Shown here: positions 23,783 to 32,092 of the stretch, one piece after another
How the letters are laid out: each line of letters opens with the position of its first letter
Position numbering within the stretch: the first letter of the stretch is position 1
Origin: Planctomycetota bacterium
Lineage (GTDB): Bacteria > Planctomycetota > Phycisphaerae > WQYP01
Length of the DNA: 32,092 bases
Assembly (NCBI GenBank): GCA_021809365.1
Contig: JAKBAC010000023.1
Coordinates: forward strand, 1-32,092
Direction of reading: 5' to 3'
Notes under the pieces: model-generated
What the model saw: only the letters and a program-made list of their open reading frames with translations
Told to the model about the DNA's origin: nothing
Databases searched by the model: none
Translations under genes and position numbers: made by a program

Positions 23783-26700
23783 ATGGCCGGTGAAACGCCC
23801 GTTACCGAAGGACAATCCGCACTGGAACCTCTTTTTGAGCCGTGGGAAGAACCGCGCTCGCATCGCGTGCGGAACCCTGAATCTGGCAAACCGGCTCTGA
23901 TCATCCCGCACCGACGGCCATCGCCGATTGCCATCGTGCAGAATCTTCGGGCGGAGATCAGGCAATGGCGCGAGGGCTTTTACATCGGGGCCAGCGAAAC
24001 GACCTTCCGCTTGCTTAAGCACTGGTTCGAGCGTCCGCACCGCATGACAACGCCGTCCGGGGATGAATATGAATTCCGTTATTACTACTGCCAGCGCGAA
24101 GCCATTGAAACGCTGATTTATCTCAAGGAAGTGCGGCGGATTGATTGCCTGTCGCAACTGGTTGCTGATTTCGGCGGGGCGGACCGGGAAATTGCGGCAC
24201 TGGGAATTACCGAGGATGAAAACCTCTGGACGCGGTACGCCTTCAAACTGGCCACCGGGGCGGGCAAAACCAAGTGCATGAGTTTGGCCATGGTATGGAG
24301 TTATTTTCATGCCCTGCGCGAATCGGATTCCCCGATGGCCCGGCACTTTGTGATTATTGCGCCAAACCTCACGGTCTACGAAAGGCTCAAAGATGACTTT
24401 GCGGGCGGGAAAATATTTGACACTGATCCGCTGATTCCACCCGAATGGCGCGGTGATTGGAACTTAAGCGTGGTGCTGCAGGATGAAGCGGGCGGGACGA
24501 CCACGGGGGGCGTATTATATCTCACCAATATCCACAGGCTTTACGATAATTCGGAAAAGCGTGGGCGGGATGCGGAAACCTATGGTTTCATGGGGCCTGC
24601 GGTATCCAAGAGCAAGGCTCTGGACACGGGGGCACTGCTGCGAGACCGCATTACTTCCCATAAGCGGCTGATGGTGTTCAATGATGAGGCGCATCACGTT
24701 TGGGATCCTGATTCGGCGTGGAATGAGGCAATCGGGTTTCTCCATGACGCTACGCGGGCACGCACCGGCACCGGGCTGGTGGCCCAGTTGGATTTCTCCG
24801 CGACACCCAAGGACAACAGGGGGCAGCCCTTCAAGCACATTGTGTGCGATACGCCGCTGGGCGAAGCGGTGGACGGCGGCATTGTTAAAACCCCGATCAT
24901 CGGCAGCGCGGGTGATTCTCTGCATGAAGAACCGAGCGATAATGCCGCCTTCCGCTTTGATCGCCACCTGCGGCTGGGATATGAACGCTGGAACCGCAGC
25001 CGTGTGGAGTGGGAAAAAAGCGGCAAGAAGGCGTTGATGTTCGTGATGTGCGAGGACACCGCAGCCGCTGATGCGATTGCCCAACGTCTGAACACCGATG
25101 AGGCATTCAAGCATCTCAACGGCAAGACCATCAATCTGCACACGAACCTCAAGGGGCGGGTGAAGACGGTCGGTAAGGGGGCCAATGCGCGTAAGGAGTT
25201 CGTGGAAAGTGACCGCGAGATTACGGATGAGGACCTCAAGGCGTTGCGCGAACTAAGCCGCTCGCTTGATGATAATTCCACGCCTTATCGGTGCATTGTA
25301 TCGGTACTGATGCTGCGCGAGGGTTGGGACGTGCGGAATGTCACAACCATTGTTCCACTGCGGCCATACTCATCCAAGGCGGCGATTCTGCCGGAGCAAA
25401 CACTGGGACGCGGGCTTCGCCGCATGACGCCGCCGGGGGGACAGGGTGCGGCCGAATTGGTCTCCGTTGTCGAACACCCGATGTTTGCGGCGCTGTACAA
25501 GGAGCAACTTGCACAAGAGGGCGTAGCCATTGACTCGGTCGATGTTGAACACATTCCCGCCACGACAATATCCATCTATCCTGACGAGGCACGCAAGGAT
25601 TTCAGGGCGCTTGAGATCACGCTGCCCGGTTTGTCGCAGGCGCATCGGATTTTACCGACGTTACAAGGCTTGGCCCTTGATGACGTGAAGAAAGAATTCG
25701 CCAGATACAGACCGCTCCCGCTGGGCCGGGCGGTGAAGCCCGAAATAGATTATGAGGGAAAGCATTTATTCACCGGCGAGGTTGTGGAGCGGATGCAAAT
25801 CCATTTGCCGCTCCTGGGCACCGGTTTTGGCGCGGTGAGTTATTATGTGCAGCAAATTGAACAGGTATGCAAACTCCGCAATTTACATCCGGTACTGGGA
25901 ACGCTGATGCAGACATTCCTTGAGGAGATATTATTCGACGAGAAGACAAGTCTGTCGGATCAACGCCTCATCGCGAGACTTAGTGATTCCGACGTGGCGG
26001 AACACATTCGGGCGGTGTTTGTACCGCTGGTACGGTCGCGCACGACTACGGTTGAGAAACGTGCCGTTGTCGGACCGGCTATAAAGCTATCGGGCTGGAA
26101 GCCGTACCAGGTCACGCATAGCGAAACGCATCCGGCGGTGGAGGCTAAAAATACGCTCTTTAATCTTGTCCCCTGCAACCGAGCGCTGGAACAGGCAGCC
26201 ACTGCGTTCATTGATCACGCGGGCGACACGGCTGCATTTGCCAAGAATGCCGGCCCGCAATGCTTGCGCATTGATTTTCTGGGACATGCGGGAAGTCTGG
26301 CGTTTTACACGCCTGATTTTTTTGTCCGCACTAAACCGGGAAAACATTACATTGTTGAGACCAAGGGAAGAGAGGATCTGGATGTACCTAAAAAGGCAAA
26401 GGCCGCGATAACCTGGTGCGCGTCGGCGAGCAGCAAGGCCTGCCCTTGGGAATACCTGTATATCCCGCAGGGTGTCTTTGAACGCATGAAGGGTTCTACT
26501 CTTGCGGAATTGGCCAACGCCTGCCGGCCCGCCTTACAGAATCTACTGGAGAGCGATGAGGGTGCTGCATCACCGAACCTTTTCGCGGTCGATTTTGCAG
26601 ATGCTGATGAGAAGAAGTCGGAATCGCCCCTGGTTGCCGCAGAAGTGATTCATGCTTTGCCGCCGCGCTATCGGCAGGCAGCCGAACAGGCCACGACGCT

Positions 26701-27247
26701 TTTCCGGTTTATGGAAGGAAAGCCGGGAAGCAATTATGCGGCAGCATTTACCGCTCTTCTGGGGCCTCTGGATGATGCGGCCCGAGAATTGATGATTCGT
26801 CGGCTCGCACCCGCGATGCCCGTCGATTCCGCGAGCCAGCAATCATGGTTCGCGACCTATCTCCCCTATGGGACTGCGGCTGGTGTGCAAAAGCGTTACG
26901 AACAGACCGCATTGAATCTGAAAAAGACATTGGTTTTCAAAAGCGGAACCATGCCGATTGGCTTGTTGCGGACATGCCTTGATTTGGCTCTTAATGAGCG
27001 ATCACGACCTGGTAAAGTGTTTGAATCTATCGCCGCCGCGTTCAAGTTGGACGGTGCAAAGCGTCTGTTGGAACGAATTCAGAAGGTCTACGATTTTCGC
27101 AATGCCTATGTGGCTCATCAGCAGCAGGAACTTAAAGATGCGGGCTTGGCGAAACGACAGATCATTTTGTGGATTGAAACGCTCGGATTACTGGCCACAG
27201 AAATACGCGCGGCGGCAAGCACGAAGACGGAACAGCCGCCAAAGTGA
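23783..27247 (+). CDS. res: Type III restriction subunit Res with C-terminal HEPN-like domain
   Basis: This 1154-residue protein is the ATP-dependent helicase-nuclease of a type III-like restriction system. Visible parts: Walker A ATGAGKT (157-163), DEAH (301-304), SATP (339-342), and the helicase motif QTLGRGLRR after LREGWDVRNVT. A PD-(D/E)XK nuclease follows with D845 (TPDFF) and E859-T-K861 (VETKG). The last 200 residues are helical and contain R1106-N-AYVA-H1112 in a DFRNAYVAHQ context, the RNxxxxH pattern of HEPN RNases, which is beyond the usual end of Res. ATG 23783 has a GGTGA ribosome site. It lies 1.9 kb downstream of mod, separated by two DUF genes and a relic. A purely structural helical tail is the alternative for the extension. 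Confidence 0.93.
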   Translation: MAGETPVTEGQSALEPLFEPWEEPRSHRVRNPESGKPALIIPHRRPSPIAIVQNLRAEIRQWREGFYIGASETTFRLLKHWFERPHRMTTPSGDEYEFRYYYCQREAIETLIYLKEVRRIDCLSQLVADFGGADREIAALGITEDENLWTRYAFKLATGAGKTKCMSLAMVWSYFHALRESDSPMARHFVIIAPNLTVYERLKDDFAGGKIFDTDPLIPPEWRGDWNLSVVLQDEAGGTTTGGVLYLTNIHRLYDNSEKRGRDAETYGFMGPAVSKSKALDTGALLRDRITSHKRLMVFNDEAHHVWDPDSAWNEAIGFLHDATRARTGTGLVAQLDFSATPKDNRGQPFKHIVCDTPLGEAVDGGIVKTPIIGSAGDSLHEEPSDNAAFRFDRHLRLGYERWNRSRVEWEKSGKKALMFVMCEDTAAADAIAQRLNTDEAFKHLNGKTINLHTNLKGRVKTVGKGANARKEFVESDREITDEDLKALRELSRSLDDNSTPYRCIVSVLMLREGWDVRNVTTIVPLRPYSSKAAILPEQTLGRGLRRMTPPGGQGAAELVSVVEHPMFAALYKEQLAQEGVAIDSVDVEHIPATTISIYPDEARKDFRALEITLPGLSQAHRILPTLQGLALDDVKKEFARYRPLPLGRAVKPEIDYEGKHLFTGEVVERMQIHLPLLGTGFGAVSYYVQQIEQVCKLRNLHPVLGTLMQTFLEEILFDEKTSLSDQRLIARLSDSDVAEHIRAVFVPLVRSRTTTVEKRAVVGPAIKLSGWKPYQVTHSETHPAVEAKNTLFNLVPCNRALEQAATAFIDHAGDTAAFAKNAGPQCLRIDFLGHAGSLAFYTPDFFVRTKPGKHYIVETKGREDLDVPKKAKAAITWCASASSKACPWEYLYIPQGVFERMKGSTLAELANACRPALQNLLESDEGAASPNLFAVDFADADEKKSESPLVAAEVIHALPPRYRQAAEQATTLFRFMEGKPGSNYAAAFTALLGPLDDAARELMIRRLAPAMPVDSASQQSWFATYLPYGTAAGVQKRYEQTALNLKKTLVFKSGTMPIGLLRTCLDLALNERSRPGKVFESIAAAFKLDGAKRLLERIQKVYDFRNAYVAHQQQELKDAGLAKRQIILWIETLGLLATEIRAAASTKTEQPPK

Positions 27248-27277
27248 CAACCTATACCAGGACGTGACACCCCGGTG

Positions 27278-27305
27278 AAACGGGGACGTACCCCGTTTTA
27301 ATATT
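27278..27305 (+). terminator. Rho-independent terminator after res
   Basis: AAACGGGG (27278-27285) pairs with CCCCGTTT (27291-27298) around ACGTA, followed by TTAATATT. It lies 30 bases after the res stop and closes the defence island. Confidence 0.75.
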
Positions 27306-27626
27306 CGGCGAGATTCAACTTGGTTTGCATACTCTTCATACAATGCCTCTACTGATCAGGCCTCGCAGGCTCTCTTACGTGTCCGATGGATCCACGCCGT
27401 ACCCTTTAGCTCTCCTCGCAGAGTGCGAAAGGCCACCCTTTCGTTTTCACCCTCCGTTATTATAGCTGTTTACACCGTTTACAATTCGTGTGGGCCAGCA
27501 CAGCTGCGCATTGAAATCAATACCAGTAGCGCCTTGCTTCGAAGCATTGGCTGGATTGTATTGGGGGCTGTCTTTGGTATTACCTGGAATTATGCGCTCT
27601 GATGAAAGCTCAATAGTAAGATTTAA
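27306..27626. other. Spacer with open frames on both strands, probably decayed
   Basis: The plus strand has an open frame of about 100 codons ending near 27602 in LLRSIGWIVLGAVFGITW, which looks like a membrane helix. The minus strand reads RTLRGELKGTAWIHRTRKR, a stop, then LYEEYANQVESRRIL in the same frame. Neither has a start or ribosome site. It may be the remains of one or two genes; no family can be named. Confidence 0.35.
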
Positions 27627-28724
27627 TCACAGCGTCTCAATGGCGCGGGGAAAGCTGCCCAGAATTGCCAGATGCAGGCAGTGGGATCGTACTTCATCCA
27701 GTGCGGCCTTGACCGCGGAATCTTCGATATGTCCCACCAGATCGGTGAAAAAATAATATTCAAAATTCCGTTTCTGACTGGGACGGGTGTCAATATTGGT
27801 AAGGTTAATGCCGTGCTTGCGGAACACATCAAGCACATCCACCAATGCACCGGATTTATGGGCCGTTGTGAAAATAATGGAGGTTTTGTCATCCCCGCTG
27901 CGGCGCGGAAAATGCCGCCCGATGACAAGAAACCGTGTGACATTATTGGGATTATCTTCAATGTTCGCGAAAAGTGTTTTGAGCATATAAAGTTCAGCCG
28001 CCAGCGATGAGCCGATGGCCGCCGCATGTGATTCCGCCGCCGCCAGCTCCGCCGCCTTGCTGCTGGATGCCACGGGCAGCCGCTGCACATCCGGCATGGT
28101 GGCATTAAGCCAGCGTCGGCATTGATTGAGCACTTCCGGTTTGCTGTATACTTTTTTCACCTGTCCCGGTTCGCACAGGGCCAAGAGGTGGTGATGCACC
28201 ATAATCTGCATTTCCGCCACGATGGTGACTTGCGGATATTCAATGAACGCATCCATGCTTTCAACGATGCCGCCGATGGTTGAATTTTCAATGGGTACCA
28301 GCCCCATATCGGCGTGGCCGCGGGCCACTTCATCAAAAACGCCGGCAATGTCCGCCACGGGTTCATGATCCACCGATGACCCGAACTTTTTGACCGATGC
28401 CAGATGGGAAAAACTCCCCTTAGGCCCCAGATAGGCGATGCGTAAAGGCTTTTCCAAAGCGAAACTGCCCGACATTAATTCCCGGTAAATCGCCTCCAGA
28501 CACGCATCCGGCAGCGGCCCACCGACGTTTTTGTTGGCTTTGCGTATGCGTTCGAGAACAATTTTTTCCCGATCCGGCGCGTAAATCGGCGCGTTGGATT
28601 GCTGTTTTATTTTTCCAATGTCCACCACAATCCGCGCCCGCGCGTTGAGCAGTTCCACAATCTGGTGGTCAAGCTGATCAATACGCTCCCGCAGTGCCGC
28701 CAATGGATCGGACTGTGTCATCAT
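27627..28724 (-). CDS. pheA: Bifunctional chorismate mutase/prephenate dehydratase
   Basis: PheA converts chorismate to prephenate and then to phenylpyruvate, for phenylalanine synthesis. Domains in order: AroQ chorismate mutase at about residues 5-90 (ERIDQLDHQIVELLNARARI; KNVGGPLPDACLEAIYREL), prephenate dehydratase at about 95-270 (YLGPKGSFSHLA, PIENSTIGGIVES, and the catalytic TRF triad in NNVTRFLVIGR), and a C-terminal ACT domain (SGALVDVLDVFRKHGINLTNIDTRPS) for feedback by phenylalanine. ATG 28724 is preferred for AGAGGT six bases upstream; nearby ATGs at 28730 and 28721, and a TTG at 28757, are alternatives. It is a single gene, converging on the spacer after res. Confidence 0.95.
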   Translation of the reverse strand: MMTQSDPLAALRERIDQLDHQIVELLNARARIVVDIGKIKQQSNAPIYAPDREKIVLERIRKANKNVGGPLPDACLEAIYRELMSGSFALEKPLRIAYLGPKGSFSHLASVKKFGSSVDHEPVADIAGVFDEVARGHADMGLVPIENSTIGGIVESMDAFIEYPQVTIVAEMQIMVHHHLLALCEPGQVKKVYSKPEVLNQCRRWLNATMPDVQRLPVASSSKAAELAAAESHAAAIGSSLAAELYMLKTLFANIEDNPNNVTRFLVIGRHFPRRSGDDKTSIIFTTAHKSGALVDVLDVFRKHGINLTNIDTRPSQKRNFEYYFFTDLVGHIEDSAVKAALDEVRSHCLHLAILGSFPRAIETL

Positions 28725-28982
28725 GTTCATACCTCTGCTTAAAGTCCTTCCGGCCAAGGCGCAAGACCATGCCCAACCGAAAAAGTTATATGAATCCTAA
28801 TCGCCGGTATTGGGATGGGCAATTGAGCGCAAGTGAAATGGGCCTTTGACATTTGCCATCGGCCCGCCGGGCTGGGGCTTCCGGAGCATTGGAGAGTGGC
28901 ATGAATCCTTGGCAAAATATCTGGCATGGCGTTTGCAGTAGACTGGGGCAATCTGTCATTTTATCCATACGCAAGAATACTA

Positions 28983-29012
28983 TTGGCGTTCGCCGCATAC
29001 CGATGCTAAAAT
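28983..29012 (+). promoter_or_regulatory. Possible rpoD promoter
   Basis: TTGGCG (28983-28988) and TAAAAT (29007-29012) are 18 bases apart in the 572-base gap between pheA and rpoD. It would give a leader of about 280 bases before the GTG. Apart from this I see no definite feature in the gap; a reading frame of the rpoD phase is open from 29039 but has Cys/Gly-rich, non-sigma-like translation. Confidence 0.3.
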
Positions 29013-29296
29013 GAGAGGTTCGGATTTGGCTTCGTCCGGTGCCCGGGGAATGCGGAAACGTCCATCGGGTTTTGGCCGTAAAGGTATTTTCGGGAGGGCC
29101 GGGAGGAGGATACGTCGGCTTTGACTGCGGGTGCTGTTGGATCCGCGGTGGGTTATTCTTTGAGCCGCCGCATTGCATGTTACGTATAAATGAAGCGTGG
29201 CATGGGAGTGTGAAAATTTGTTCCGGCGTCGCGCTTCGATTTGAAGAACGCCGATTATCATACGCCGTCCGAACTTTGGACGCATTGGAGAAAATT

Positions 29297-31102
<1,806 letters not shown>

Positions 31103-31129
31103 TATGTCAACGCCGGTCTTGGGGAACTG

Positions 31130-31996
31130 ATGATTTCCAATCATGAATCGTCGCAGAATGGTGACTTACCCGCACGCGATATGTGGCGCGTGTTTCGTAT
31201 CATGGCGGAATTTGTCGAAGGATTTGAAGCACTTGCTTCCATCGGTCCCGCGGTGACCATTTTCGGTTCCGCCCGAACGCCGCGAAAAGACCCATACTAT
31301 AAAAAGGCCCGACTGCTGGCCGCCATGCTGGCGCGAAAAAAATTTGCGGTGATTACCGGTGGCGGCCCCGGCATTATGGAAGCTGCCAATTCCGGCGCAC
31401 ATGACGCGGGCGGCGTGTCGGTCGGACTTAACATCAGCCTTCCGCATGAACAGAACGCCAATCCCTATCAAACCATTGCCTTGAATCACCATTATTTTTT
31501 CGTCCGTAAGACGATGTTCATTAAATATTCCCATGCCGTAGTCTGCTTTCCCGGCGGATTTGGCACAATGGATGAGTGCTTCGAAACCCTGACACTCCTT
31601 CAAACCCTGAAAATCGATCCACGCCCGCTGGTGCTCATCGGTCGTGATTACTGGGGCGGTCTGCTGGATTGGTTGGCAAAAACCATGCAAAAGAAATTTC
31701 AGTGCGTTGGGCCGGAGGATCTCAAACTTTTTTTGCTTACCGATGATCCAGCGGAGGCCTGCGCCATAATCACCGAGTCGGAGGCGGATCGATGCTGGTT
31801 GCCACCGGCGGTGCCATTCTCCGGTAATAATGCCGCCCGTCAAATGACATCGGAAGGTACGCGCATGGGCGTTCCACCCCAGATCAGCGGCGAAAAAATC
31901 AGGCAGCCTCTGCTGCCCGTGGACATTGCTCATCAAGATGCCGACAATGCCGGAAAACGCCCCGTCAAACCCCGGCGACCCCGCCGCTCCACTTAA
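31130..31996 (+). CDS. LOG-family Rossmann protein (TIGR00730 type)
   Basis: This 288-residue protein has the LOG ('lysine decarboxylase-like') fold: TIFGSARTPRKDPYY, then ITGGGPGIMEAANSGA, and the nucleotide motif P141-GGFGTMDE. Family members often cleave nucleoside 5'-monophosphates (cytokinin-type phosphoribohydrolases) or have unclear roles in nucleotide metabolism. Here the core covers about residues 25-230, and a Pro/Arg-rich tail follows, ending RPRRST. The start ATG 31130 lies 27 bases after the rpoD stop with GGGGA nearby, so it may be co-transcribed with rpoD. Confidence 0.88.
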   Translation: MISNHESSQNGDLPARDMWRVFRIMAEFVEGFEALASIGPAVTIFGSARTPRKDPYYKKARLLAAMLARKKFAVITGGGPGIMEAANSGAHDAGGVSVGLNISLPHEQNANPYQTIALNHHYFFVRKTMFIKYSHAVVCFPGGFGTMDECFETLTLLQTLKIDPRPLVLIGRDYWGGLLDWLAKTMQKKFQCVGPEDLKLFLLTDDPAEACAIITESEADRCWLPPAVPFSGNNAARQMTSEGTRMGVPPQISGEKIRQPLLPVDIAHQDADNAGKRPVKPRRPRRST

Positions 31997-32092
31997 GGCA
32001 TCGCGAAAAAATAACCTGAGCATTCTGGCTGGTACTTTTGGCCGCCGGCGGCGTTGCCCGCTCGTTACAGAATCCATGCGGATATGCGCCTC

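Noticed and set aside
23573..24346. 257-codon minus-strand open frame
   Set aside because: It lies antisense to the start of res, which has clear helicase motifs; no ribosome site or domain.
29039..29296. Upstream extension of rpoD
   Set aside because: Cys/Gly-rich residues unlike sigma region 1.1; GTG 29297 with GGAG six bases before it fits better.
31166..32077. 303-codon minus-strand open frame
   Set aside because: It is antisense to the LOG-family gene and has no recognisable domain; it is the complement of a GC-rich coding strand.
31938..32092. Plus-strand frame open to the window end, starting inside the LOG gene
   Set aside because: It starts within the LOG gene in another frame, with no ribosome site; too little is visible to call the next gene.

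Overview
The window looks like a moderately GC-rich bacterial chromosome, most plausibly from a planctomycete (Phycisphaerae-like) or a related PVC-group bacterium. This is an inference from gene content (a DUF3179 protein, an orphan RnfC/RnfD pair, a primary sigma factor with an acidic C-terminal tail) and from intergenic low-complexity repeats of the 'aaccacgaaggc' and 'aactcct' kind. No rRNA or tRNA was found, so the assignment is not proven.

Region 1 (1-9,000) is mainly metabolic. On the minus strand are a lipid-anchored truncated hemoglobin and an rnfC-rnfD pair. On the plus strand are guaB, and ctaB coupled to a DUF3179 membrane protein. These converge on a minus-strand ammonium transporter that has Glu instead of the first pore His.

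Region 2 (9,000-15,700) is accessory and repeat-rich. It holds a HigB/HigA-type toxin-antitoxin pair with a near-leaderless promoter, a 207-bp MITE-like palindrome whose edge is the uvrA stop codon, uvrA itself, a small membrane protein lying between two 87-bp direct repeats, and a PIN-domain toxin overlapping a 58-residue partner. About 1 kb of repeat-derived noncoding DNA follows.

Region 3 (15,750-27,300) is a defence island on the plus strand. First comes a two-gene restriction-modification unit: an Eco57I-like adenine methylase and a separate PD-(D/E)XK protein. Then comes a type III-like module: mod, a DUF6978-like gene, a DUF1828/DUF1829 gene, a degraded fragment of a second mod, a small antisense gene, and a 1154-residue Res helicase-nuclease. 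The Res C-terminal extension carries an RNxxxxH motif of the HEPN ribonuclease kind. Mod, Res, the DUF pair and the HEPN-like tail form the best candidate here for an undescribed system.

Region 4 (27,300-32,092) returns to core genes: pheA (minus strand), then the primary sigma factor rpoD and a LOG-family protein (plus strand).
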